64,000 nt of DNA from Pseudisothecium myosuroides (GCA_951799445.1 OX637293.1:2914001-2978000), one strand, 5' to 3'; shown: positions 11,985 through 24,044, counted from the first letter of the stretch. Notes: a model not told the origin generated them from the letters alone. Translations and numbers: made by a program.

Positions 11985-12224
11985 ATAGTGAAATTAGGTT
12001 GCCCCACACTAATTTCTCAACATTCAACACTATATCAATATGCATAGTTACTTTAGAAAAAGGATGCAGTAAAGTCAGAACTATGTGTATGGGATGGGTT
12101 GGCTCAGTGGTTCATGGCTCGGGATTAGAGGTTGGCATATGCCTCCATCTAGACAAGCATTAGTCATGAGGTAACTTCTTTGGGGTAAGGCAACCTAATT
12201 GTTAAGGCAACCCAATTTCACTAT
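11985..12224. repeat. Inverted-repeat bounded segment with a Pol III A-box
   Basis: ATAGTGAAATTAGGTTGCC at 11985-12003 is repeated inverted at 12206-12224 with one mismatch, enclosing about 200 bp. Inside, TGGCTCAGTGG (12100-12110) is a perfect tRNA-type A-box. About 20 bp further on is a degraded B-box-like stretch (about 12130-12145). This could be a small TIR element carrying a decayed SINE head. No tRNA cloverleaf forms. Confidence 0.35.
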
Positions 12225-12227
12225 GGG

Positions 12228-12462
12228 AGACGACCCATTTTCAATAACTTAAGCAATTTAGCATATCTGGTGTATGGATATGATGAGGGGGAAATTTCCC
12301 CATTTAGAGAAATAGATTTAAGAAGGATTCCATATTTTTGTACATTTTTTTTCTCAAAAATAAAATTACTATGAATTTTTTTCGTGAAGATTCCGTTCAA
12401 CCTATTCTTGTTATGTAGGCCATCATATTTCCAACCATAGTCCGGTTACAAAATCGACAATG
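12228..12462 (+). repeat. Dispersed repeat R2, copy 2
   Basis: Diverged copy of the 11572-11835 segment in the same orientation, with matching blocks around 'GACCCATTTTC', 'TTTTGTACATTTTTTTTCTC' and the closing 'CCAACCATAGTCCGGTTAC'. Confidence 0.5.
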
Positions 12463-13071
12463 CTTCAATGTAGGTGATAATTGTAGCCTCCAATGTACAT
12501 CTTGTAGTCATTCTACGCTTTCAATGTACACCTCCCCGAATTTTGTGCTTCCCCTTCTCACAAATATCTGCGTGAGCTGTCACCTAAACCACCAATTGAT
12601 CAGAAACAAAGCAGTCTAACTAACGGAAATGGGTGTCTGATCGGAAATGGGTCGGCTCCCTTATTTAGTGTAGTTACCTTAGGATTTGTAGGAGTTGTGC
12701 CTGGTTGGCCATGGGAAGTGGTAGGCCTACACAACTGCAATGAATGGGACAATACATGCTCTTGACACCTGCACCGGCAAAGCCCTAAACTAGCGTAGTT
12801 GCCCATGCATGGCAAGTATCAATTGCGACAAATATTTGGAGTACTTTGAACCGGGCAAAGAAGGAAAGCATCGGTAGAGAATTTGCCAACTCACTGGGCA
12901 GCTAGAGGCTGTCAACAAAGCCTCACCCAAAGTGACGTTGCTTGCCTCCCTCCCCTCGTGTGCTACTCGGGACCTCCAGACCTTTCCTTCACCTCCACGG
13001 ACCGTCGGCTTCGCCGAGACGTCACCCCCACACTGGATCAGCAGCCAGTGCAACAGTCGCTAATATATGGT
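12463..13071. other. GC-richer intergenic sequence
   Basis: Composition rises compared with the flanks and overlapping ORFs appear on both strands (12600-13194), but none shows a domain or a preferred frame. No gene is called. Confidence 0.4.
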
Positions 13072-13555
13072 GGAAGCAATCTCATAAGCAGTCTTCGAAG
13101 TCATGCTCTAGTCGCGGAAAGAATCTCGTGTTGGCTTTTGCTAATCCAAGCAAACCAAGTGAGTTTCTTTAAGTCGCTGGAAGCGATCTCATAAGCATCG
13201 TTAGTCTTTACTTCGAGGTCATGCTCTAATCACCGAAAGAATCTAGTGTTGGCTTTCACTAGCTAATCCAAGCAAACCAAGTGAGTTTCTATAAGTCGAT
13301 GGAAGCGATCTCATAAGCATCGTTATTAGTCTAGCTTCAAGGTCATGCTGTACGTAGTCAACGAAAGAATCTTGTGTTGGCTTTTGCTAATCCAAGCAAA
13401 CCAAGTGAGTTTCTTTAAGTTAAGTCGCTGGAAGCAATCTCATTAGCATCGTTAGTCTTAATTTGAGGTCATGCCGTAGTCACAGAAAGAATCTCGTGTT
13501 GGCTGTTATTAATCCAAGCGAATCAAGAGGTTTCTTAGTTTAGTTGCTAAAGCCG
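13072..13555. repeat. Minisatellite-like tandem array, about 4 units of 107-129 bp
   Basis: Units begin GGAAGC(A/G)ATCTCAT at 13072, 13179, 13301 and 13430. Each contains a GAAAGAATCTxGTGTTGGCT block and an AATCCAAGCAAACCAAGTGA block. Unit length varies through small insertions such as a TAAGT duplication. Non-coding. Confidence 0.85.
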
Positions 13556-15095
13556 CCACGATGTTGTTTGTTTTATGGGTTGTCGGAAGCTACGGCTGAA
13601 ATTTTCACTGATCAAAGTTGAATCACATGAAACTGATTGAATGCTTGGCCAATCGTCGATCGTCATGTGAATCGTCTCCAGTGCCACGGGTGCAGTACTT
13701 TGTTGATTCTCCGCCAAGCTGCTCAACTGCAAATTACGTCAGGATCCATGTGGCGTGTGAGCAAGGTGACTGAGTGGCGTATCAAGAAGGAAACAAAAAA
13801 ACTTACAAGTAATTCAAACTGCCCCCCGATACTGAAGTCCCGCTTTTCCTCCGTCTTCGGCAGCAGATGAACACCCATCCCAATTTCCCAAAAGCCAGTG
13901 ATTCCCACTCAATTCCCAAGATTTTGTAGCAAGCTACCCATTTCATCGACTAAGAAAAAGCGGGCATTTGACTCAATTTCTATATTCCCTGCAAAAAATT
14001 TCCATCACTTTGTAGCAAATTTTTGCCTCAAAAGGGAAACCCTAACCTACAGCACGTTTTGACCTACTTGTCACCTGCGTGCTGCACCCCTGCTTTTGCA
14101 TGCCACCTCAAAAAATCATCAACCTTCTTCTTCACCTGCCGTATTCTTGCCCTTCCATCTTTACAGTTTGCATTTCGCGTGTCCGTAGCCCCGCCTTTAG
14201 TTGTGTAGACAGCAAGACTCGTCTCCAGGAGATTTGATGACTCGTCTCGGCTCTCGAAAAAAACATAAAGCTCAGTGGGAGAGATGCCTATCTAGCAACG
14301 CTTTTACGATGCAAAGCCTCGATCGCAAGGCCATGGAGCGTAGTCAACCATGGGCTCCATCCATTTCGAAGACTGCACAACGAAGTTCACGTTGGTCCTC
14401 TGAAGGTACCACTGCCAGTCCTTGATTGTACAGCTGTACCCGCAGTTGACTCCACTTTCGATTAAATTCACAATCGGAGAAAGCTTCCATCGCTGTTTTT
14501 TTCTAAGTTTTTGGTCCATCGGTGTTGGACGGGGAGTGGTGGCCAAGCGTTGGCCAAACGGTGTCCAAGCGGTGTCCAGGACCTTGACAACAACGAAATG
14601 TCAGCTAACTTAACTTACTGGGGGTCTCAAGGCTCAACTTTGGAACTCCCCTTTGAATGGGAAAATGATCACCGCCCAGCTTCTCCTGACCAGGATAGTG
14701 AAAGAAAACAGAGAAAAAAAACTAAAAAAAACGACACTTTCAGGCATGCCCGTGCACTTCTGCATCTGGAAAACGGGTCTCGATTTATTGTTTAGCAAGT
14801 TTTTGGGGGCTCGCGGACGAGCCGAGCCGAGCCTTTGCAGGCTAGTGACGTTGCTGATGAAGAAGCACGACGTGGTTCACCTGTACCCTTTGCTTGCATT
14901 CCATTTGACTTGAAGAAGAGAGCTAACTTAGGTACAGTTTTGGGGAAGGAATGTGCGTGTCACGAGGTGGTCAAACCTCTGTGACTCACAATGGGGATAA
15001 TTCCTGATTGTTTTTCAGGCAATCAATTCTTGGATTTCAACAGTGTTTTGGAGAGCACATGCTCTGTTGAACTGAACAATGCTTTCAGTTTGAGT
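13556..15095. other. GC-richer island, possible unidentified coding fragment
   Basis: Contains several short ORFs. The most coding-like is minus strand 14546-14304 (listed separately). No intact gene, promoter or known repeat was recognised. Confidence 0.4.
14304..14546 (-). other. Unidentified short ORF with coding-like third-base bias
   Basis: An 80-codon ORF reading leftward. Its last ~60 codons use mostly G/C-ending codons (AAC, TGC, TAC, ATC, AAG, GAC, CAG, GTG, TTC) and include a Trp/Tyr-rich stretch (KDWQWYLQRTN then SSKWMEPMVDYAPW). No family is recognised, the upstream extension is not obviously coding, and no splice-linked exon could be attached. It may be a last exon of an unmodelled gene, a gene fragment, or chance. 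Confidence 0.25.
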
Positions 15096-15632
15096 ACATT
15101 CTGTTACTCGAAAATTCGAAAAGAAGATCATAACATTCTCTTATAGAGGAAAATGACATTGGCAAGTTGGCTAAGCCAAGAAACAATTTATAGAGGACGT
15201 CAACAGTGGACATTCTGTTACTCAAAAATTCGAAAAGAAGATCATAACATTCCCTCAGTGAGAGGAAACCAACATTGCCAAGTTGGCTAAGCCAAGAAAC
15301 AATATATATTGGACATCAGCAGTGGGATTTAACAATGGCTTTGCATTGAGTTTGAGTACATTCTGTTACTCAAAAATTCAAAAAGAAGATCATAACATTC
15401 CCTCAGTGAGAGGAAACCAACATTGCCAAGTTGGCTAAGCCAAGAAACAATATATATATAGGACATCAACAATGGGAATTAACAATGCTTTGCATTGAGT
15501 TTGAGTACATTCTGTTGCTCAAAAATTCGAAAAGAAGATCATAACATTCTCTCAGAGGAAACCGACATTGGCAAGTTAGCTAATCTAAGAAACAATATAT
15601 ATACGAATTGAGGAATTGAGGACATCAATAGT
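15096..15632. repeat. Minisatellite-like tandem array, about 4 units of 114-149 bp
   Basis: Units start ACATTCTGTT(A/G)CTC at 15096, 15210, 15358 and 15507. Each contains GAAAAGAAGATCATAACATT and GTTGGCTAAGCCAAGAAAC blocks. Units two and three are nearly identical. Non-coding; a separate array from that at 13 kb. Confidence 0.85.
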
Positions 15633-17129
15633 GGAATTGAGGAAGAATTGAGTCACACAATCAAATTAAAAGAAGAAAGTGCCAATGGATTTTTTTTGTT
15701 GCTTGAATTATCTTCAATTGTATGAACTCGAAAGACAATCCCCACTCTTCTGCGAAATAATGTTATGGGCATCTTAAAGAGTTATTAACCCTAGAAAGAC
15801 CACTCAACTACTTTGAGATTGCAAAGGAAACAATTGTAAGAATATGGTGGTGAAGTTATTGATGAAGTTGATTGCGATCAAAATGAACGTTTTTGAAATT
15901 ACATTCAATGAGACATGTTTAGTATGATTTGGATAAGATCATATCAAGGAGCTAGGAAGTTTATACAACTACTATAGAAACTACATACACCATTATGGTA
16001 AAGTTTTCCATGGTGTTCCTAGGTGAAAAGAACACCATGGAAAACTTGCATTTCAAGACTTTGTATTCTCAATGGACTTTCCAAACAATTGCTTGAAGTG
16101 AATGCCAAATTGTAGCTTTATACATGTATTAAAATTTAAAGTATGTAACGAAGTACAATTCAATGTATGTAGGGCATCATAGACATATAATTGATCATCT
16201 AAGCTCGCATCTAATTTAATGCAAGCAGTTTTTTACATTTTTGTGGTGACTTGGATTGATTTATGCAAAGTGGATATGGCAAACTAGCCAAATCTTCAAA
16301 ATTCATGATGGTGAAGCTAATATTCTTCATGTGTAATTTGTTCATTTTTTCCCTCTTTCTCCACTTTAAAAGGGCTCTAAGCTTCATTTCTTGACAAATG
16401 CTTTTGACATGCCATTTATTGAAAGCTTCTTCTAAAAGCCTTTAAAACATCCATGCCCCCCACATGAGACAGGCTCAAGTATTTCCACATTGCAATGATA
16501 AATGTTATAAAGATTCATTTACAATGGCAATCATCATCTAACTTGCATATTCATGTGCAAATACATATTGTAATTTTCCAATCTTGTCGCTATTTCCTCC
16601 TCATATTTTCTTCAAAGGCAAAAAAAATGTTTTCTATCCATTTCTACATTTAGATTCTCAAATACAACTCTACCTCATCTTCCATAAGTTGACCATTTTT
16701 GTAACTCCAATTTCTATCAAGTTCTTGAAGAAACAATGGTTTTCAAAGAATCAAGATCTACATTTAATTTTATTAATTAGTTATATACAACATCATTGTG
16801 AAACTATCCGCTTCTCTCCTTATTACTTAGTCAAAAATTGAAAACCTTTGAAAGCTATTTTTTCTAATCTTGAATGCTTGCAATGGATGGATTTCTTATA
16901 TTTTGCATATTTCTCTATGGTGAATCATTTATGTTTGGAGGTGACTATCTGTTTTTAAATTTATTTTAAATTTATAAAATAGACATGGAGTATCTTATAG
17001 CAATGGTATTTATTTCATAGAGAATATTTCTAATAATTTTCTTTGGAATTTTTAATTTTCCATATAGTGCTTCTAGTATATGTATTGTGCCTTTAGTTAC
17101 AATTCTTAGTATTATTAATGGTTTTGTAT
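15633..17129. other. Intergenic AT-rich DNA
   Basis: Apart from the hairpin at 16001-16047, nothing recognisable. ORFs are short and motif-free. Confidence 0.4.
16001..16047. repeat. Perfect 18-bp stem hairpin
   Basis: AAGTTTTCCATGGTGTTC (16001-16018) is followed by its exact complement at 16030-16047 across an 11-nt loop. The stem is too short for a typical plant pre-miRNA and there is no terminator context. It is probably a relic of a MITE, or an inverted duplication. Confidence 0.7.
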
Positions 17130-17461
17130 TCCAATTTTGAAAATGAATGATTATGATTTTTCTATTCAAGATTTTGTACAAGGGTGTCTATTGCAAATCG
17201 TGATTTTCTAATGTTAAGGACTCTTAAAAGACTTCCAATTGCTTCACAATTTAAACACCCTCATGATCAAACATTATAATCTTTCAATCCATAAGTGATA
17301 TTGTTAAGTTTTCTTTTTCCATTTGATCTCTAACATGTCTAGTTTGAATTTTTACGGTTACAATTCAAAAAAAGTTGATAAAATTTATCAAAATGTTGAC
17401 TTTTTGCTCAATTTTGAGGAAATTTTTAAGAAGCTCAAAAAAGGCCTTGGGCATTTAGGGG
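17130..17461 (-). mobile_element. TTAA-1c element, 5'-uncertain copy J
   Basis: Runs as the reverse complement of the element at 50782-51406, with shared blocks 'TTCTATTCAAGATTTTGT', 'AACATTATAATCTTTCAATCC' and 'TTTGATCTCTAACATGTCTAG'. It ends GGCATTTAGGGG, then TTAA at 17462-17465. The left end fades before 17130. Confidence 0.6.
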
Positions 17462-17465
17462 TTAA

Positions 17466-18470
17466 ACCCAAATGGGTCAAAGTTCACAATGCTTTGCATT
17501 TCATGAGACCAATTCAAAATTAGGCATCAAATTATTTGAATTTTTCAAAAACCTAAACAAAATTCAACATCTCAATATATGATGATAGGATTTTTTATAA
17601 AAAGAAAGTTCGAAGCAACTGTTAAAAAAAATTGGCAAAAATTTGCCAATATTTTACCTCACACATGCATTGGCAAACTATATACAAAGAAAACCGGGTA
17701 TAAATCCAAGTAATTTTTGCTAACATACTCTCTATTATTGCCAAAGTTGCACTTATCTATTTTCAAGATTGCCACTTGTTTACCTTCATTCAACACACAT
17801 TCACCTTCATTTCTATCTTTAGTTGTTGCCATCATATACTACAACCTTTACAAGTTTAGGAGTGATAGACATTGCTTATAATTTCCAACATCTTAATCTA
17901 TTCTTTTGGTTGCCCGAGGTTGAGCATTTTGAGCTTAGTGTAGGATAACTTTTGCTCCCATGCATCCATTGGAATAAGAATTATATTCCCCAAAAGTTCA
18001 TTTAATTTTCAATCCTCAAAAAAGAGTTTAAAAAAATTAGGCAATAAATTGAAATCATAGGAACCTACTTGACCTTTCATTTGTTGCCTAATGGGATACG
18101 TGATCCTTTAGATTTTAGTGAATGGCTTAGTATTTGAATTAACTTGTTTAGTTCAAATCAAGGATTGTATTTCAATTCTTCAAAGTAATTATATAATTGC
18201 ATTTTACTTTGAAATGATGAAGCTATCAACATTCAAGTATTTTGGATGAGATATCATGTACCCATCCAAAATTAAGCACATTCATCTGAATGTGGCAATG
18301 TAGTCTACTTTTCAAAATTGGGGATTCCTAGCAGTTTTATCCATTTAAAACTTGTTTAATAGAGTTAATGATAAAGTATGTGCAATGTAGGACCATGAGC
18401 CAAAGTTTGGAAAAAACAAAGGACAAAATTCCTTGGAGCACCAAAACTAAGTTCTGATGAAGTTTGGCCG
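17466..18470. other. Intergenic AT-rich DNA
   Basis: No gene or repeat boundary was recognised. Confidence 0.4.
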
Positions 18471-18703
18471 AGGTTCACCAACCCCCTTTGCTCATCCCCC
18501 CCAAGTCATTCCATAGGTGCATGTGAAAAAATGACCCCCTATTTTGAGCTTGATTAATTTATCTTCTATACCTCTCCTAGCTAAAGTGGGGCCTCCGATT
18601 GCAAATATGATTTCAAAATTTGCAAATTTCATCATGCATGGTAAAAAAAAAAATTCAACGTTTTCCCTTAGGGACAAGCAAGGGGGTCATGTCAGTTCAC
18701 CCC
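18471..18703 (-). mobile_element. Uninterrupted inverted copy of the 4150-4776 element
   Basis: The reverse complement matches the outer parts of 4150-4776: the CAGTTCACCCC end at 18693-18703, the AATTTTGAAAT-type centre and the 'AATGACTTGG' block near the other end. It lacks the 390-bp inner MITE, with a single TA at 18560-18561 in its place. Non-coding. Confidence 0.6.
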
Positions 18704-18738
18704 AGCCATGGAGTTTGGTGCCGGGTCTCTTTTGCACT

Positions 18739-19043
18739 CATTGTAGTGTGCTCTTAAAGCAACCTTTTAAGAGCTGATTGCATTTGGGAGGAAGCTAAAC
18801 TCCTTGAAACAATTTTCAGTAAATTTTCGTAGGAAGAGAAATAGAATTGGCATCTAACGCAAGTCATTTCATATTTTTTGAACCTTCGTGGAATTAGTTA
18901 TGATTTTTTGAAGTTGAAACCCAGTGGGCACTGAAAGTGACCCCCTCATGGAATGTACACTGCTGATACATTGAAAAAAGCAAAATGTACCTCTGTGTTA
19001 GGGGTCGCTTTTAAAACCGGGTCCCTTTTAGAGCACCCTACCT
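18739..19043 (+). mobile_element. AGGTRG family, subfamily R1, near-complete copy
   Basis: Opposite orientation to the copy at 30593-30886 and colinear over about 300 bp: 'TTTTAAGAGCTGATTGCAT', 'GTCATTTCATATTTTTTGAA', 'AATTAGTTATGATTTTTTGA', 'GGGGTCGCTTTTA'. The right end is ...GAGCACCCTACCT followed by TA (19044-19045). The left terminus is eroded. Confidence 0.7.
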
Positions 19044-19570
19044 TATTGTTAGCTAAACCTTCCTCCGACACCCGTTTCCAAACACAGGACAACTGACTTT
19101 ACGACCAACTCTAATATTCACCCAATGTTCCATTTCGCCCCCAAAGTGGTCAAAAATACTCTCCATTGTTCAAAGCATCACAGGTGTCAAGTATGGAGGC
19201 ATATGCGTATTTGAAAACTGTCTGGAAATGAAGGTAAAAGAAGGTAAAGTGACTCTTTCAGGTGTTTTATCATTCAAGTGTTATGCAAATAGAACTATCT
19301 CAGGTAAGTTGGTTGAGCAACCAAAAAAGAGAACTCAGGTGGGTTTTTTGGTCTTCCGGGTCCCCATCCTCATCATTTTCGCATCTTCACCCCTCCACAT
19401 AATCATGGGAAAAAATTGGGTGGGCCATTTGTATGTGCTCACCTAACAAGACTATTGAAGGTAGTCTACTCTTACTAGTCAACTCTTAAAGTGACCTTTT
19501 AAGAGCTGATTCCATTTGGGGGAAAGCTAAACTCCTTGAAATAATTTTTTAGTAAATTTTCGTAAGAAGA

Positions 19571-21966
19571 TGTGGGAGTTTTTTACCATGATGGCGAAAA
19601 GAACACCTAGAGTTGGTTGGTCGGGAGCAACGTTTTTTGTTCTGGACTGTAGCAGTCACCATGCAAGGAATACATGATGGTCCCTCCAAAATTAGAGCTT
19701 TGTATATGAGCCACGACACTAGAATCTGGCACTTAAACACCCCAAAATAAACCCTGATGGAGAGAGTATGGGACTCTCACCTAGTTGCATTCCAAGCAAT
19801 GGACTCCAAGAATGATTTTTTGGTAATTTTTAAAATTAAGTGAAAAGGGGCAGTACCCCTAAATCATCCAAATGTGTGACTCTTAAATCCCAAAATCCTC
19901 CTAACACATATTTTAGAAGGTTATGGTAACTATTTAGACTAAAATCCCCACAAAAAACTCCAATTTGAACCCAAAATGGGTTGATTGGGGTCCTGAAAAC
20001 TAATCACAGCACACCAAATCTCACCCAAACAACCCTGTTCATATGGATTCCTCCCTATTTATACTTCAATTTAGTTTTTTTAATTCAATATGAAAACATT
20101 CACTTCTTTTAAAGCAATTAAGTGGTACCTTCTTTTATCACCCAATTTAGCCAACTCTAATTTAGTTCATTGTGGGAAGTGCTTCTATTCTTGCCCTAAA
20201 ATTCTAAAAAATTCTACTCAACATTCATGCATCCATTAGACCTTCCATCCCACTAAGAAAATTCTATGCATAACCATTGGAACACTCATTCAAGGTACAA
20301 ACATACTATAATTATCATTCTATTTGAATGGCAAAAACAAGAATGAAAAATTAAAAACAAAGGAACAAAAGAACTAGTCACCACCCGTGGGGCAACTGAC
20401 TTTTGCACCAGATTGGTTGCCTCGTCTTCATCCTTGCTCCAAATTGGATGAGCTTTAGCTTGTTAAAAAGCTAACTTGCCTATCTCTATTCTCTCAAAAT
20501 CTTACATCACTTGGTTTCACCTTTCTTCGGCAATTGCTCACCAAAGTTGGAAGTCTTCCTTGGAGGCAGCAATTGACCTCCTACCCTAATTTCTTCTCCA
20601 AACCCTATCAGTATTTCTTCCATCACTTTCAAATTAGCCTTCCATATGACCTCCAAAACCTATAGTTTTTACACAATTTCTCTCACAAACAAATGAACCT
20701 ACTCAACAAATTGTCAACTTTTATCCCTAATCCATTGCAATCATGTTTTTAGCATGCTCCTTTCATTTTTTACCACAATTTTTCACCAAGCTCTCAAAAT
20801 ACATCACGCATACAAAATTGAAAGAAAAAGGGCTCCAAACCCTAATTTTGCCTATATTAACCTCTTCATGGGTTAATTTTGCTTAACTATTTTCATTCAC
20901 ACCTAATTTATTGTTAATTCACTAAATTAGTGCAAAACGTGCCAAATTAGTAAAAATTGCGCTAAATTATTGAAAATCCACTAGTTTAGTGCAAACTGCG
21001 CTACTTTAGTGTTAAATCCCCTAAATTACTGTAAAAAACTCTAAATTACTATAATACCTCTATTTTAGTGTTTCTTTCACTATTTTCATGTTTCCATTTT
21101 CACCTAATATTATAAGAGGCATATAACAAAGTTGTTTCATCCATTCACTTGCTTGACATTGAAGAGCAAGTTGACTAGGAAATAGAAAGAGGATAGAGGA
21201 TAGAAAAGTGTTCAAGAAGTAGATTTCTAATTTTTTTCTTTGATGATATGTCACTTATTTGGAGATTTGAAGAATTATGGTGAATCTTAATTTTATAACA
21301 AAGTGTTCAAAAGTGACTTCTAAGGTGTTGTTTCACCATTTAAGGTTCAAAAGGGCTAGACCTTCCAAATTTTTAGTAACTTAAATTTACTACGTTATAA
21401 GCCCCCCTTCCATCTTTCATAGGCTCTTGGCTTGCTAGCACCCCTTGCAAACTTTGGGCTGTGGGTTTGCGACAATTTTTGTTGCATGAATATCATTGAA
21501 ATCTTGGCAATTGCATCAAAGCGCCCAGGTGGTCTGATGGTTCATACCAAACAATGCCATCGTGAAGACTTGGGTTCGATCCCCCATGTGCTTGAAATAC
21601 CTTTGGCTGTTTGGGAGGTGAATTCAAGAATTCTTGGTCTAATTGTGGATTGAGGATACTTAAATCCACTTTCCAAATGACTAGAAGACTTTTTAAACAA
21701 TTTTTTTATGAATTTTTTTTTTGTAAATTATTTCAAAATTCTAAAAGAACATCCACTTGGTAATTTTTCACCATTTTCATTTTGTAACTTATTAATTTAT
21801 TTGACATGTCTTTCTTATGAAAAAAATAGACTTTATTAAGGTTTTTAAAGGTCTATCCTATATTGGTACTTAAGTACTTTGATCACAATTACACTCCATT
21901 CAGAGTACCATCATTCAATTCCACTTTTCTTGCCCTCTTCTCGTGACTTTTAGTTTTTTTAATCTT
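19571..21966. other. Sequence between the two halves of the split R1 element
   Basis: Non-coding, with an irregular repeat of 'CTAAATTA(C/G)TGTAAAA'-like units at about 20930-21070. It could be an unrecognised transposon or a composite of several insertions. No reverse transcriptase, gag or transposase peptide was seen. Confidence 0.4.
21522..21660 (+). mobile_element. Candidate tRNA-derived SINE
   Basis: Has TGGTCTGATGG (21530-21540, near the A-box consensus) and GGTTCGATCCC (21573-21583, B-box) at tRNA-like spacing. The acceptor arms do not pair well, so it is not a functional tRNA, but an internal Pol III promoter is plausible. The 3' boundary is uncertain. No second copy was seen in the window. 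Confidence 0.4.
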
Positions 21967-22183
21967 GAAATAGAAAGGGACTAGGAAATATTTGCAATTT
22001 GATTCTAATTTCATCTAATCCAAGTCGTTTCATATTTTTTTGGACCTTTGTGAATTAGTTACAATTTTTTGAAGTTGAAATGCAATAATTACTAAAAGTG
22101 ACACCTCATATACACTATTGGTATATTTAAAAAATTAAAATATACCTTTGTATTAGTGGTCGCTTTTAGAGCACTCTACCCCA

Positions 22184-22865
22184 AGATATTGCAAGAGATT
22201 CAACACACATGAATTCCATGTTTGTAGTTTGGTAATTCAAGATTCATTTCCATTTCTAATCTCAAACTCCAAACCTTAAAAAAATGACAAGTCTATTTAA
22301 ATCCTAGAAGATTGGAGATAAGTTTCATAAAAAAAAGAGTTGATTTTGGAGACGCATATATCAGATATTAACAAAAGAAGTGTTTGCTATTTGAGACCAA
22401 TTGCAATTTTGAGTAGTTGGAAACGTGCATGCTAAATTTCATAAGGATTGGAGCAATAAAAGATCATTGTTTCAGTCATAGCCTTGCGATCAAGTGAGGT
22501 ACATTGAGAAAACAAAAATTTCACTTGACTATGTCCATTTACTCCATTCTAAAACCAAACAGCCCCTTGCACACTTGCACACTTGCACACCTGCACACCT
22601 ATGGACATTTTTCTTCAAATGGCCTAGATTGGTTAAATTTCTCTTCCAAGACAATCAATGGTGAACAATTTTTAGAGTATTTGACTTTGAAAAATCAGCC
22701 AAGGCAATATTTTTGTCCAAATCAAAAGTATTTTTCAACTATAGAAAAAAACTTGAAGACCTACATGAAAAAAATACAAAATTTCAAGAATATTGTTTTT
22801 TTGAAATCCGGGAAGCCCCTAAAGTTGGGCAATGACCATATAATGGTCGATTGAGTATTAAGGGT
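22184..22865. other. Intergenic sequence with a short tandem repeat
   Basis: Holds about four units of (CTTGCACAC) at 22566-22599. Otherwise there is no gene. The 116-codon ORF spanning it is repeat-driven and motif-free. Confidence 0.45.
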
Positions 22866-22869
22866 TTAA

Positions 22870-23421
22870 CAACTTAAGACCAAGCCTTCAAATTCTGACC
22901 AATAGATGAATGTAAACACATCCCAAGTATACAAAAATGCATTTGTTCACTTATTGATTTTATTGAAGATTTGTGTATTAGTTCTTTAATATTTGTAAGG
23001 TATAAATTTTGAAGACTTTGGCTTGCAAATATTCTACAATTCAAAGAGGATTGATGGACCTGGCTCCAAAAAGTAATTTTTTTTCAATTCAAAAAATGAC
23101 TTTTTAAAAATTATTTGAATAAATAAAATAAAATAAAAAGATCTTTGAAAACCACCATGATTAGCATTTAATATTTTGAACTGAAGAAAAAAATCCTAGA
23201 AAAATCACAAATATTCAATTGATTTGAGAAGGAATTTTTAATTTTTGGCTTCAAATTTCACTGAAAAATGTTGGTTTGTAAACTAGTTGATCTAACCATA
23301 TGGATATGATCTTTGTTTTACAACCATTGTTTGAGTCATCATTCAATTATTATTCTAAGTTGCATTTTGTAATACATCTTTACAATTTGGAAATTTGAAC
23401 TATTCTTTGGTCCTTCAGGGG
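22870..23421 (+). mobile_element. Probable diverged TTAA element, copy K
   Basis: Starts after TTTAA (22865-22869) and ends ...CCTTCAGGGG followed by TCAA (23422-23425), a mutated TTAA. The interior resembles the segment at about 62110-62590 (GATTTGTGTATTAGTTCTTTAA-like and CTATTCTTTGGTC blocks). Low confidence for the exact left end. Confidence 0.4.
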
Positions 23422-23425
23422 TCAA

Positions 23426-24040
23426 TGAAGAATTAAATAATTCTAGTAAAGAAGGTACTCAATCCATAGATCACAAAACAAAAATAGATAGAATAGAAGA
23501 TTTTGAAATTCACTTATTTAAGCTTGTACAATGATAGAGTTGGATTTTTAAGGTTAACTTCTACACCCTTAGTTCCATAATTCTAATTGCTTTTGTTTTT
23601 TTCATATGTTTTAAATTACATGTCTTCTTTACTTCATACATGATTTTAGGGTTTGAAGATAAATTTTTCTTGTTTTTGGTGTTAACTATAAAATGAAGTA
23701 TACGAAATTTAGTTCATTACCCACTTTAAAAATCAACAAAATTTTGAAAATTGAATTTTTATAGTAATTTGAAGTTGATTGCATCAAAGACCAAAAGACA
23801 TTGAACTCTTCATTGAATCTATTGAATTCCAAATTGTTCTTGCGCAGATTTAAACACACAAAAAGAAGGCAACATAGTTGTATAGGAAGTTTTTTTTCTT
23901 TTCTATAAAGCATATCCTTATTTATTATTAGTAGTTTGTATCCATTGCAAACCTCTATTTTGCACTTGAGTAGACACTTTGTACATTCACTATAGGATGA
24001 ATAGATTGTAATATGCATTAAAATTTTGTGGCCAATTTTC
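23426..24040. other. Intergenic AT-rich DNA
   Basis: No gene was recognised. The 110-codon minus-strand ORF has no motif. Confidence 0.4.
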
Positions 24041-24044
24041 TTAA

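Larger units (their letters stand above)
19459..22181 (+). mobile_element. R1 element split by a ~2.4-kb insertion
   Basis: The left part (19459 to about 19570) and right part (about 21967-22181) together reproduce the order of the intact copy at 18739-19043. The break falls at the AAG/GAAATAGAA region. The inserted ~2.4 kb includes a SINE-like segment (about 21522-21660) and an array of degenerate ACTAAATTA-type motifs near 20930-21070. No LTR or TIR pair delimiting the insertion could be recognised. Confidence 0.5.

Noticed and set aside
21522..21593. Functional tRNA gene
   Set aside because: A- and B-box are present, but acceptor and anticodon stems do not pair; a SINE head is more likely.
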